A stretch of DNA of 64,000 nt from JAJDZL01 sp965221175 (GCA_965221175.1 OZ244867.1:992001-1056000), one strand, 5' to 3'. Shown: positions 47,235 through 56,554, counted from the stretch's first letter. Notes: a model not told the origin generated them from the sequence alone. A program made the numbers and translations.

Positions 47235-48140
47235 TCAAAACTGCCGATCCAAGAATTCGATGGACAGTTGGAATGTACCACAAATCAGTTGTACATGCGC
47301 CTGATCCAACTCAAGAATCGATGCCGCTAATGAAACGCAGTGGGAACGCTCACCCCTAACTTGGGAGTCGCCGTTCGAACCGAATCGGATAACAGCTGAG
47401 TTTGCATGAAATCCAACCAAAGCCGGTTGTGCCATGCCCAAGATGACGGTCGTCCCTTCTAACGGGGTTACAGAAATCTCCTCGCTTGTCGCGAGGCCTA
47501 CCGGGACCATCACCAAGGACACAACGGCAGGTAGGATTCCACCGGTCGCGTCGATCGTAGTGGTCATGTCGAAGAGCGCTCTCTGGGCAACCGTGACTGC
47601 CACCTTATTCGTGCCAGGTCTGTGCTCCACCGTTATGTTGAACGTGAAATCCGAACCTGGATTTTCATTCAGCCACACGGACCACAGGCTGGTGAGGCCG
47701 TCGAACACCCCCTGGCTACAACGCAATTAACTCGTTACGGCTTAGGCTCATGCTGTCAGGGGGCGGGTAAGGCCGGAGAAATCGTCCGCCTGCAAACTCG
47801 AGATGCTAGCCTGGGACAGATCCAGCACGCCAGCGATGGCGGCAAGATACGCATCGGCGAACGCGTCGCAGGTGTCAATGCCAGTAATCTGGGCGAGATT
47901 GGCCGTGCACACCTGCTCGGTCCGGTCGCAGATTCCCCCGCCCGCGGGTAGTTCCGTGGTGTGTGTCTCACTGATCACGAGCGCTTCCATGGTGTGCGTC
48001 CCACCGCCCCAGGCGGATAGCAGCACGGCGAGTGCCAGAATCGGGAATGCTGCCGCATGTCGGGGGCTATGGAATGTTCGGGGTGACCCCGGTACCCTTG
48101 GCGACTCCGGTTTACGGCAGTCACCGCATCCGGAATGACA
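47235..48140 (-). pseudogene. decayed secreted leucine-rich-repeat protein gene
   Basis: Reading on the minus strand, a hydrophobic signal-like start (FPILALAVLLSAW) leads to CDRTEQVCTANLAQITGID and VLDLSQASISSLQADDFSGL, the opening of a bacterial LRR protein. Stops follow at 47748-47750 and within the next 30 bp. In another frame LSRNELIAL continues the repeat, and the original frame resumes with GVFDGLTSLWSVWLNENPG, then FNITVEHRPGTNKVAVTVAQ. At least two frameshifts and several stops make it non-functional. It is GC-richer than neighbouring genes. The last ~60 residues overlap a repeat found again at 48767. Confidence 0.65.
47347..47414 (+). repeat. degenerate ~68-bp direct repeat, copy 1
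   Basis: It begins CGCTCACCCCTAACTTGG and ends GCATGAAATCC. It aligns by eye with 48767-48833 in the same orientation at roughly 80% identity with one gap. It lies at the 3' end of the LRR pseudogene. Confidence 0.6.
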
Positions 48141-48330
48141 GGCGGCTCGGATGAAAAGTCAAACTGTTGAAGAGGAACCGGCCGACGACTTGTAAGGCTT
48201 GGCGAAGCAGTAACTCGACACATCTTACACGAGGAAAGAATTCATGAAATGTTGAGACCACTGCGCACTCGACCGATTCCTCAAACAACTTTGGAAAATC
48301 CAATGTTTGTTATTAATTACATTATTGAAA

Positions 48331-48528
48331 CTAATAGATTTGAATAAAAATTGAATATATCAACCGTTTTATTGCATGAACTGCGCAAACCCACCCTTCC
48401 GCATCGGCAACCTGGTGAAAGTACAAATTCTCCGGCAGAAAATCCTTGTAGGTATACACGACCACAATCATCGGCCGCTCGAATTCCTCATTTAGCAGAC
48501 TGACACCTTTCGCCAAACCGCCCGACAA
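48331..48528 (-). other. unrecognised 65-codon open frame in decayed region
   Basis: The frame reads FERPMIVVVYTYKDFLPENL and then YFHQVADAEGW, which looks more protein-like than chance, but I cannot assign a family. It lies in a relic-rich stretch between the LRR pseudogene and the IS1595-type relic, so it may be another fragment of a dead gene. Sequences on either side (48141-48330 and 48529-48766) show nothing I can name. Confidence 0.25.
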
Positions 48529-48766
48529 TTAACGCTCAACACCACGACACTGCTTTTCGCTGCCTAACACCATCATCCCGAATTCCATGCTTTACTACAG
48601 TGTATGAAGAGACTGCAATCTCATACCAACTGCAAAACCCCTTTCAACTTAGAATATTAGAATAATAATTAATTGTCAACATTTAGTTTAAGCGAAAAGA
48701 CTCAGGGCAACCCGCATCTGCATGGTTTCAAGTTTTCGCATATTTTTCCCTAGGCACGACTCGAAT

Positions 48767-48833
48767 CACTCACCCCTAGCTTGGAAGCCACCATTCGAAC
48801 CTTATCGGATAGCACTGAGCTTACATGAAATTC
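48767..48833 (+). repeat. degenerate ~68-bp direct repeat, copy 2
   Basis: Second copy of the repeat at 47347-47414, beginning CACTCACCCCTAGCTTGG. It directly abuts the IS1595-type transposase relic, which suggests the repeat belonged to an insertion-sequence end or its target flank. Confidence 0.6.
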
Positions 48834-48990
48834 GGCTGAAGCTCTCTTTTGTGGAGTTTCGCAAGCGGTGTACCGGTCAAGGCATTGAAGGTTTGTTTGC
48901 AGGTGCGGTAACGGTATCGACGCAGACCGCTGGCATTCCCATGTCGATGGGCAGAACCCGTGTGCAGTGTAGGCAAGTGGTTATCTGCGT
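48834..48990 (-). mobile_element. relic of an IS1595-type transposase (N-terminal zinc-ribbon part)
   Basis: On the minus strand one frame gives NASGLRRYRYRTCKQTF and then NALTGTPLAKLHKRE, which matches the conserved start of IS1595-family transposases (GLQRYRC..C..TFNALTGTPLA). A CLHC pair lies just before it in a neighbouring frame, so the zinc ribbon is frameshifted. The reading stops soon after. No catalytic DDE part remains. Confidence 0.6.
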
Positions 48991-49003
48991 CGGCCGGTCT
49001 GCC

Positions 49004-50557
49004 TCACGACGTGTCCAACTTTCTCAGCACCTGACGATCGATCTTATTCGTGCCGGTCTTAGGCAACGCATCCAAATACACGACCTCGCGCGGATACTTG
49101 TGCGGCAACAGTTTCGATTTGACGAAACTCTGTAACTCCTTCGTAACATCTCCGTCGCCGTCGATCCCGTCGACAAGCGCAACCCAGGCTTTGATGGTAA
49201 TCCGCTGGTCCGCAAGTTCGTCCGGCTGAACGCAGCACTCCTTGACCTTTGGGTGTTCGTTGAGCGTTGTCTCGATTTCCATCGGGTAGACCCATTGACC
49301 GGACACTTTGACCAAATCGTCGGCGCGGCCCTTGAAGAAATAGTGTCCATCTTCATCCATCACGAAACAATCGCCTGTCATAATCCAGCCATCACACATG
49401 GTCTCGCTGGTTTTGTCGGGCCGGTTCCAATATGTTTCCGCGCCGGAGAGACCACGCACGCACATAACGCCCTCCTCGCCTGGTCCGACTTCCTGGCCAT
49501 CTACATCTAGAAGTTTGACGGCGTAGCCCGGCACAGCACGTCCGGCGGATCCGGTTTTTTGGAGCGTTTCGTCATTCGATAAATAGATGTGTAGCATCTC
49601 TGTCGATCCGAGCCCTTCGATAATATTCAAGCCGAAACGTGCTTTCCATTTTACGGCTAGTTCCTCGGATAGAATTTCGGCTGCGGAAATACAGAGTCGC
49701 ACAAAACTGAGATCCGCCGTTTCCGCTACGGCACTATATGCCAAAGCCGTATAGATAGTCGGCAGCCCGAACAAGACGGATGGACGATGCTTGGCGATTT
49801 GTTCGAACACGCGCTCCGGCGTAGGGCGGCCAGAAAGCAACACGGTTGCAGAGCCGCGGCTCATAGGAAAAGATACAGAGTTTCCGAAGCCATAAGCGAA
49901 GAAGATTTTCGGAATTGAAAAACAAATGTCGTCAGGTCGAAGTTTCAAGATATTTGCGCCGTAAGTCTCCGCCGTATAAGGTGCGTCCTCATGACAATGG
50001 ATGATGCCCTTTGGCCGTCCGGTGGAACCGGACGAATACATCCAAAACGCTTGATCTTGGCGCGAGGTCGGATACTCCAACAGCAGCGTCGATTCTGAAG
50101 CCCAGGGCCGTCGTTGCGCAGACAAGATTATCTGACAAGGAAAAGCCTCAATCATTTCATCGTTCAGCAAAGACTGAAAATCTTCGGAAACGATCGCCAC
50201 CATCGCCCCGCTGTCCTCCAAAAAAAACTCAATCAAATCGGCGGGCGATTGGGTATTTGTGAGTATCGGCACAAACCCCGCCCGCATGCTTCCCATGATA
50301 GCTGCAGGATAAGCGGGTTCGTCCTCCATCAACAGCAACACCCGGTCGCCAGGTACACAGAATTTCTTGAGGTAATTGCCGATTCGCGCGGCCTCGTCGG
50401 CTAGCGCCGCATAAGTCCACGTCCCCGTATCGTGGAGAATGGCCGGCCGCGCGGCATTCTCCAGCAGATTGTCCCAAAGCAAGCGTGCTGCGTTGTAAGA
50501 TTCTGGTAGTTCGAAACCGACCGTGTCGGCGAGGTGCTGAATAGTTGGTTCGGTCAT
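49004..50557 (-). CDS. benzoate-CoA ligase family (second aromatic acid:CoA ligase)
   Basis: 517 aa. P-loop MYSSGSTGRPKGIIHCHED, then PKIFFAYGFGNSVSFPMSRG, FGLPTIYTALAYS, GLGSTEMLHIYLSN, GRADDLVKVSGQWVYPMEIE and TGTNKIDRQVLR. FFAYGFGNS and STEMLHI are hallmarks of benzoate/aminobenzoate/hydroxybenzoate-CoA ligases. It activates an aromatic acid. The adjacent flavoprotein gene lies 71 bp upstream in the same direction; together they resemble the ligase/hydroxylase pairs used for salicylate (SdgA/SdgC) or 4-hydroxybenzoate (PhgA/PhgB). It is closer to the family core than the paralogue at 30283-31800. Confidence 0.92.
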   Translation of the reverse strand: MTEPTIQHLADTVGFELPESYNAARLLWDNLLENAARPAILHDTGTWTYAALADEAARIGNYLKKFCVPGDRVLLLMEDEPAYPAAIMGSMRAGFVPILTNTQSPADLIEFFLEDSGAMVAIVSEDFQSLLNDEMIEAFPCQIILSAQRRPWASESTLLLEYPTSRQDQAFWMYSSGSTGRPKGIIHCHEDAPYTAETYGANILKLRPDDICFSIPKIFFAYGFGNSVSFPMSRGSATVLLSGRPTPERVFEQIAKHRPSVLFGLPTIYTALAYSAVAETADLSFVRLCISAAEILSEELAVKWKARFGLNIIEGLGSTEMLHIYLSNDETLQKTGSAGRAVPGYAVKLLDVDGQEVGPGEEGVMCVRGLSGAETYWNRPDKTSETMCDGWIMTGDCFVMDEDGHYFFKGRADDLVKVSGQWVYPMEIETTLNEHPKVKECCVQPDELADQRITIKAWVALVDGIDGDGDVTKELQSFVKSKLLPHKYPREVVYLDALPKTGTNKIDRQVLRKLDTS

Positions 50558-50628
50558 TTCAAGGACTTCCTTTATAGATTATCAGTTGCCTTCATTCGCA
50601 TAGAATTTTCGTTGTCGCCTAGCGATCG

Positions 50629-51771
50629 TCAGGCATCTTCAATGTTTAGGTCATGTTCCTCAAGGCCGGCCGCAAACTGTGGCGACATTATCCGGATTTT
50701 GTCGACCGTTAGCCGCCCGGTGCGGGTAATGTAGCTGCGGGCGAATTCCCAAGGTGGTAAGGCCATGTGTTCGCCAAAGCGCTCATACCATACTGCCGAA
50801 GTAAGTGCAGCGCTCGCCAATTTGTCCAAAATCGGTTGGCGCTCGGCCTGATACTTTGGAAAGGCTTCTGGCACATTGAAGTCTGTTTCCTTCAAAGCTT
50901 TCACGAGCGCAATCACGTCTTCCATTGCAAGCCGCGTTCCCGACCCAATCGAATAATGCGTTGTATGCAGAGCATCGCCAACCAGGACACGATTACTGTA
51001 GTACCAACGACGATTGCTCAACACAGGGAACTGTCGCCAGATTGAATTGTTGTTGATCAACCTCGCGCCGTTCAATGTATCAGCGAAAATTGTCTCACAA
51101 ATAGCTCGGTATTCCGGTTCCGGCATATCGGAGAAACCGGCTTTTTTAAATGCTCCTTCCTCACATTCCACTATGAAAGTGCTACGATCTGGCGCAAACC
51201 GGTAGTGGTGCGCGTTGAAGAAACCGTAGTCTGTTTCCTTGAACGTCTGAGTCAAAGCTTCAAACGGACGGTCGGTGCCGTACCAGCAGAAGCGATTGTG
51301 TAGGTAATGCATTGTCTCACCGAACGCTTGTGGCGCTTCGGCTCGAGCAATCGAGTTCAGTCCGTCGGCAGCAATCACGAAATCGCAGTCGTCGAAAACC
51401 GACAAATCGTCGACCCGTTTACTGTAGATCGGATGAACGTTGAATTCGGCAGCCCGCTTTTGCAACAATGACAACATCTCAAGTCGACCGATTGCGCTGA
51501 AACCAATACCATCGATCGCGATAGTCTCGCCTTGATGGGTAACCCGGATGTCTGACCACGTCTCCATATACGGTTCTATCAGGTCGGCGGTTTCAGGATC
51601 ATCCCTGCGTAAGAACGTCAGCGCCGTCTCGGAGAACACAACCCCAAACCCCCACGTCGCGTCTGCGCTGCTTTGATCGAGGATTTTGATCTCCGAATTC
51701 GGATAATTGCGCTTAATCAAAATCGCCGCATATAGGCCAGCCGGACCGGCGCCGAGAATGCCAGTTTTCAT
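50629..51771 (-). CDS. FAD monooxygenase acting on an aroyl-CoA (salicylyl-CoA 5-hydroxylase-like)
   Basis: 380 aa. The N-terminus MKTGILGAGPAGLYAAILIK binds FAD (GxGxxG), FVIAADGLNSIAR is the DG motif, and NRVLVGDALHTTHYSIGSGTRLAMED is the second FAD motif. WGFGVVFSETAL near residue 40 is the mark of the group containing salicylyl-CoA 5-hydroxylase and the N-terminal part of 2-aminobenzoyl-CoA monooxygenase/reductase. It lacks the C-terminal OYE-like half of the latter. It would hydroxylate the ring of a CoA ester made by the adjacent ligase; gentisyl-CoA is a likely product but not proven. Confidence 0.88.
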   Translation of the reverse strand: MKTGILGAGPAGLYAAILIKRNYPNSEIKILDQSSADATWGFGVVFSETALTFLRRDDPETADLIEPYMETWSDIRVTHQGETIAIDGIGFSAIGRLEMLSLLQKRAAEFNVHPIYSKRVDDLSVFDDCDFVIAADGLNSIARAEAPQAFGETMHYLHNRFCWYGTDRPFEALTQTFKETDYGFFNAHHYRFAPDRSTFIVECEEGAFKKAGFSDMPEPEYRAICETIFADTLNGARLINNNSIWRQFPVLSNRRWYYSNRVLVGDALHTTHYSIGSGTRLAMEDVIALVKALKETDFNVPEAFPKYQAERQPILDKLASAALTSAVWYERFGEHMALPPWEFARSYITRTGRLTVDKIRIMSPQFAAGLEEHDLNIEDA

Positions 51772-51866
51772 CTTATCCTTCCATACTTGGCGTTGTAATA
51801 TGCATGATTATTTTACGTATTGCATAATTTTGTCCAGCACTTAATTCAAGACTGTCAATATGGGAG

Positions 51867-51977
51867 AGCCCAAAAATTGCGTTCAGTATGAATAGAGCCG
51901 CCGAATGGGGTGATTGTGACGCAGCCGGAATCGTGCTCTATCTAAACTATATTTTAAAAAAACGTTGTATTTCATGA
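51867..51977 (+). pseudogene. relic of a 4HBT-type aroyl-CoA thioesterase (N-terminal fragment)
   Basis: The frame reads FSMNRAAEWGDCDAAGIVLY and then LNYI before Lys-rich degenerate codons and a TGA at 51975. WGDCDAAGIVLYLNY matches the active-site helix of 4-hydroxybenzoyl-CoA thioesterases (compare WGECDPAQIVFYPN in the intact gene at 29874-30290). Only about 30 residues survive. It is divergent from the flavoprotein gene. Confidence 0.6.
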
Positions 51978-52194
51978 GATCTACGCACGCCATAGAGTCA
52001 ACCGATACCGCTTTCAGAACGAATTCGAATTTCTCAGCACGCAATTCATTAGATCGTCCCATGGGCAACGAAACTTAACTGAAACTTGTTACTCTTATTT
52101 CGTTCTACTGACATTCGTTTAGCTGAGTGAATAGCAGTATGAATCTCCGAAACACACACACTGTTGGAATAGAAACTATGGAATGTTGGTCTTT

Positions 52195-52302
52195 TCGCAA
52201 AGCGACCAATTGGTCCGATTAATATTGAACCAAATTTACTGCAAAGACTTGGTTAAACGCCTTGGCAATTATCACTCCATTAACTGAATTGGGTAGTAAG
52301 GA
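52195..52302 (+). mobile_element. relic of a serine recombinase C-terminus, copy 1
   Basis: One frame gives GPINIEP and, after an apparent deletion of some 40-50 bp, another gives AKTWLNALAIITPLTELG. Serine recombinases often end with a segment like GPIxxEP then PYYxAxTxLNALAL. The DNA around CCTTGGCAATT matches the second relic near 56810, so both derive from related elements. Bases 51978-52194 show nothing recognisable. Confidence 0.5.
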
Positions 52303-52316
52303 CCATGCTATGAAAG

Positions 52317-52601
52317 CTTAGTCTGGTGGACGCTGAGCAACTCAAACTGCCGACTCGGCCATTGTATGAGGATCGGCTGGACCCAATCATCCACGATGAG
52401 AAAGGGACGGTGTACTGTAACTTTCCGGAAACTCGCATCATCCGAAAGATGCATTACAACGGATTCGAGCGCGACAGCGGCACACTCAAATTCCACTGTC
52501 CGATGTCCGACACTGGCCAGGTCTGTGCCTGGCGTGATGCCTGTCACAGCGCCGGTGGCATCTCCACCGATGCCAAGCGGCGCAACGGGCCGGAACTCTA
52601 A
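52317..52601 (+). mobile_element. transposase fragment (DDE type, family not fixed)
   Basis: The frame LVDAEQLKLPTRPLYEDRLD, then GTVYCNFPETRIIRKMHYNG, then FERDSGTLKFHCPMS with CAWRDACHSAGG resembles the middle Cys-containing segment of DDE transposases (YNGFExDRxTLKYRCP). Start and catalytic ends are missing. Beyond the stop at 52599 other frames carry only scattered residues. A GTG at 52326 is in frame but a functional start is unlikely. Confidence 0.5.
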
Positions 52602-53228
52602 ACAAGATGCATTCGCTGGTGCACACCACTGCAGCCTGAGCCAAGCAAAATTAACAATACGATGCCATCTCGTGGCAGAGTTCGCCGTACCTGAAAAACG
52701 CCACAGGACTTGGTAAGGCGCCTTTCCGTCCGAAAATCTGCTGTATCACACCGTGAAATCGGAAACTCCGCGGCGCGGTTTTACAATTCCCGCAATTTGC
52801 TTTCGATTTTCTGGTATTTTCTCCGCTCGAAATTGATACAACGGGAAAGTCTCTTTTGAGTTAACTGAATTTGCTAAAACAAATTGATACTATAATTTCT
52901 ATTCCAAGTAGGAGTGGATCTGATATTCCAGTCAATGGTTTTCCTAACCAACTAAATCCATTCTCACTGTGGTTGCTCGGTAATGGAAAATTTTCGAGTC
53001 ATCGTAGTTGATAGATAGAACTTAAAGTCTTGACCTTAGTCAAAATTTGTTGTTTCTGTCACCTACAAACGCTGAATTGAAAATTATTACTAAGCAAAGT
53101 AGTTGTTAGCTCATTCCGTACTAGGCGAGAGCATTTTTCTTGATGTGTGAAGCTTAATTCGGAAGCGAATGGTTCACAACTAAATACACATTTTATTGGC
53201 AGACGACAAATTTGAGTCATTAACGAGA
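52602..53228. other. 627-bp stretch without a supported gene
   Basis: AT-rich DNA between the transposase fragment and the FN3 surface-protein gene. All frames are broken. The promoter of the surface-protein gene should be in the last part, but I cannot place it with confidence. A TTG at 53196 in frame with that gene is a possible earlier start. Confidence 0.4.
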
Positions 53229-56200
53229 ATGAATTTATCGAATCGATACCAATCTGCGTCAACCTGGTTGTCGCGGTTAAGGTTTTCTAGAACTGTAGTG
53301 GATGCAAATTCCTATTTATCATTTACGCCTTTACGTACCAATTTTATTTGGTGGATTTCGCCAATAATTTTTTTAATAGTGATCTTCGCTAAATTGTCAT
53401 TTGTTCAAGGTCAAGATATACCTGTAGTGACTTACAGATTACTCACGGATTCGATTCCCAACGCGAGTGAAAATATAAGAGTGGAACTTAATCTTTCCGT
53501 ACCGGATGATTACGTGTTTCCAACTCACCCAAAAATTGGTGGTCCTTTTCTGGATGGTGGTCTTTCAGTGAAGGTATTCTCGGATGATGTAGAGGATGAT
53601 CTAAACTGTCTTACACACTGGGCATTCAGGTTCTATCCCAACGAAAGAACCAAGGTAATTGGTATTAGTATCGATAGGGATTTTTGCAATGATATTGATA
53701 GCAATAGTAACGGAGTAGTCGTAATTGATTTTTTCGATGTTTGGTATACATGGCAAGCCGGCACTCATCATGATTTGAGAATCCCATTTGGAGATGGGAC
53801 ATATTCAGAAACTTTACCACCAACAACAACAACGGTCACGCGTCCAAGTGCCCCGACAAACCTTAACGCAACACCGGGAGACGGTGAAATATTGTTTGGT
53901 TGGGCACAACCTTCGAATAACGGTAGCGAGTCGGTCACTTTTGAATATCACTACGGAGTAGGAAGTACTTGGATATCTGTCGGCACTAGCACCAGTGTAA
54001 CAGTGGGGAACTTGATGAACGGTATACCGATTACTTTTCATGTGCGTGCAAGGAACTCCGCAGGTCCTGGATCTGAAACGAGCATCACCGCGGCGCCGGA
54101 AACAGTGATAATTGCTCCAAGTGTCCCGACAAACCTTGTCGCGACACCGGGAGACGGTGAGATATTGTTTAGTTGGGCTCAACCCTCAAATAACGGTGGT
54201 GAGTCGGTGTCTTATGAATATAAGTACGGTACAGGAGATACTTGGGAATCTGTCGGCGCTAGCACCAGTGTAACGGTGGGGAACTTGACGAACGGTACTC
54301 CGATAACATTTCATGTGCGTGCAAGGAACTCCGTAGGTGAAGGCCCCGAAGCGAGCATCACTGCAACACCTGAAGCAAAGATTGACACTCCAGGTGCTCC
54401 GAAAAACCTTCGTTGGGAGCGTAATGGTGACAGTGATGTCAAATTAAATTGGGACCCACCCATAGTCGACGGTGGATCGCCGATTACAGGGTATGAATAT
54501 AAAAAAGACAATAGTGCATGGGCGACGACAAACCAAAGAACCTCCACAGAAATGGAAGTAGAAGATTTGAATAGAGGGCAGGAGTACAGGTTTGGTGTTA
54601 GAGCTATGAACGAAATGGGATCAGGCTCAGCTTCGAACACTATACTCGTTTTATTGGCCGATCCTCCAGGAAAGCCTGTAAATTTCAATGTGGAACCCGG
54701 TGACGGGCAGGTACTATTAACCTGGGAGGCTCCTTCAAATGATGGTGGATCGAAAATTATGTATTATGAATTCTGCCATGACAACTGCATCCAAGACTCG
54801 AACTGGACCTCGACAGGCTCGACAAAGAAATTATTTGTGGTTGTTGAAAACCTGATGAATGGTCAGTTGTACAATTTTCAATTGCGCTCCGTAAATTCGG
54901 TTGGTCATAGCCAACCTGCAGTGGCAAGTGCTAGACCAGACGTAGGTGAAACTTTTGAGATTCCACGAACTGCACCCGAGGAAAATCTAAGGAGAGCGTC
55001 TCTTCTGTCGTTTGAAGCTGCGGCAGCGCAAGCCGTACTGAATAGCGTTGAATCACGCCTGAAAGGCCTCCCACGATCCCAGAAACAGACTTCCTTAACT
55101 AGTGAGGAACAGTTGACGCTGGATTACCAGCGTTTCATGGCTGATCGAAGAAATTCCGGTGTCTTTGGCAATTGGTTCCCGGAAGAAGGGGATAATTTTT
55201 CACAGGAGACGACGGTATTCAAATTGTTGTCCAGCTCAGCAATCTCGCGTCTTGGGAATTACACTAACTTTTCAAACAACGATTCTTTCTATGAGTCTCT
55301 CTTGGATTTTTCCTCAATTTGGGGATACGCTGCAGTGACGACATTCGATACCAAGGAAGGTGAAACGCTAATTGATGGATCGTTGACCAGCTTCAATCTT
55401 GGAAGTGATTTTGCCGATGAAAGTAGGGTATTGGGGGTCGGAATTTCGTTGAACAAAGGCTGGGGGGATTGGAGAGGAACAGATGAAGGGAAGTTGGATT
55501 TCTCTATGACTGGGTTGTATCCTTACTTTGGAATGAATGTTACTGACGAGACATCAATTTGGGGTGTTACGGGCTTGGGACGAGGCAGCATTTCGTATAA
55601 ACCGAAAGATGAATCTGAAATGAAAGCAAATACCCGCAGTACACTGATAGCGGGCGGCTTTCGACAGGCATTACCTGCATACTTGGGCAACTTCGATCTG
55701 TCGTTGAAAACGAATTTTTTCTCTGTCAACACAGAAACCGAGGCAACATCTGAACTAACCGCGACTGATGGTAATGTGACGCGAACTAGTATCATATTAG
55801 AAGGTTCAAGTGATACTGGAGATGGATGGGATGCACGTTTGAAGCCTACGTTTGGTGTAGGAGTGCGCTACGATGGTGGAGACCTCGATAATGGCTTCAG
55901 TTTGGTGGTAACCGGTAGTGCCGGCGCGGCCGACCTTGAGAGTGGCATATCCACTCATTTGAAAGCACAAGGAGTAGTTTTACACGAAGAAGATGTGCAT
56001 GAAGTCTCAATTTCTGGAACGGCGCGTTATGATCAAAATCCAACTTCCGATCTCGGATGGTCCATGTCAGTTTCACCAACGTGGGGAGAATCTACGTACA
56101 AAGGGAACCACCAGAATTTGGGAACAAAAACTATAGCCGGACTTTTTGACTCGAGTGTGCAGTTTTCAGGAACACGTATCGACAGCGAAGTTAAGTACGG

Positions 56201-56414
56201 CACGCTCATTGCAAATGGCAAATTCACTGGCACGACGAATGTCGGCTATACATACTCAGACCAAGTTCGCGAATATAGAGTCGGTTACAGTGTTAGCGAA
56301 CGACAAAGCCAAAATTATGATTTGAACTTGAGTCTCAATGTTCAGCGTACTGAAAAAGCCTACGAAGACGATCCAAAACATAGCATCGGTGTCAGAGTAG
56401 GGCTTATCTGGTAA
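53229..56414 (+). CDS. secreted fibronectin type III repeat protein with autotransporter-like beta-barrel
   Basis: 1061 aa from ATG 53229 (TTG 53196 adds 11; residue numbers below count from the TTG). A hydrophobic segment FIWWISPIIFLIVIFAKLSF (50-69) ending near VQGQ is a signal peptide with an unusually long preceding part. After a unique ~140-residue domain come four FN3 repeats (about 217-302, 308-393, 398-487, 490-581); the first two are near copies at DNA level. A helical linker (585-670) leads to a C-terminal barrel (about 680-1072) with alternating beta strands, ending VRVGLIW with the terminal aromatic expected for outer-membrane insertion. An adhesin or other surface role is inferred. 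It is flanked by recombinase relics on both sides. Confidence 0.75.
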   Translation: MNLSNRYQSASTWLSRLRFSRTVVDANSYLSFTPLRTNFIWWISPIIFLIVIFAKLSFVQGQDIPVVTYRLLTDSIPNASENIRVELNLSVPDDYVFPTHPKIGGPFLDGGLSVKVFSDDVEDDLNCLTHWAFRFYPNERTKVIGISIDRDFCNDIDSNSNGVVVIDFFDVWYTWQAGTHHDLRIPFGDGTYSETLPPTTTTVTRPSAPTNLNATPGDGEILFGWAQPSNNGSESVTFEYHYGVGSTWISVGTSTSVTVGNLMNGIPITFHVRARNSAGPGSETSITAAPETVIIAPSVPTNLVATPGDGEILFSWAQPSNNGGESVSYEYKYGTGDTWESVGASTSVTVGNLTNGTPITFHVRARNSVGEGPEASITATPEAKIDTPGAPKNLRWERNGDSDVKLNWDPPIVDGGSPITGYEYKKDNSAWATTNQRTSTEMEVEDLNRGQEYRFGVRAMNEMGSGSASNTILVLLADPPGKPVNFNVEPGDGQVLLTWEAPSNDGGSKIMYYEFCHDNCIQDSNWTSTGSTKKLFVVVENLMNGQLYNFQLRSVNSVGHSQPAVASARPDVGETFEIPRTAPEENLRRASLLSFEAAAAQAVLNSVESRLKGLPRSQKQTSLTSEEQLTLDYQRFMADRRNSGVFGNWFPEEGDNFSQETTVFKLLSSSAISRLGNYTNFSNNDSFYESLLDFSSIWGYAAVTTFDTKEGETLIDGSLTSFNLGSDFADESRVLGVGISLNKGWGDWRGTDEGKLDFSMTGLYPYFGMNVTDETSIWGVTGLGRGSISYKPKDESEMKANTRSTLIAGGFRQALPAYLGNFDLSLKTNFFSVNTETEATSELTATDGNVTRTSIILEGSSDTGDGWDARLKPTFGVGVRYDGGDLDNGFSLVVTGSAGAADLESGISTHLKAQGVVLHEEDVHEVSISGTARYDQNPTSDLGWSMSVSPTWGESTYKGNHQNLGTKTIAGLFDSSVQFSGTRIDSEVKYGTLIANGKFTGTTNVGYTYSDQVREYRVGYSVSERQSQNYDLNLSLNVQRTEKAYEDDPKHSIGVRVGLIW

Positions 56415-56486
56415 CAACCGTGAATTATCCACTGATGCGATCCAAATAGATTGTCATCTCGTTTTCGGTTTTCGTAAGAATTGGGG

Positions 56487-56504
56487 GAGGACGATATCGT
56501 CCTC
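56487..56504. repeat. perfect 18-bp palindrome
   Basis: GAGGACGAT is followed directly by its reverse complement ATCGTCCTC. It lies 72 bp after the surface-protein stop and just before the recombinase relic. No T run follows, so it is not a normal terminator. It could be an operator or a recombination-related site. Confidence 0.5.
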
Positions 56505-56554
56505 ACTGCCGAAATTATTGCTGAGGGGCGAGGAACCTAGACTATTGGTAAAGC

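Noticed and set aside
47975..48223. An 82-codon minus-strand frame at the start of the LRR pseudogene
   Set aside because: A neighbouring frame carries the signal-like and LRR sequence; this frame is an out-of-phase reading of the same DNA.
52366..52716. A 116-codon frame overlapping the transposase fragment
   Set aside because: The alternative frame carries the recognisable transposase segment; this one is its shadow with Arg/Ser-rich chance sequence.
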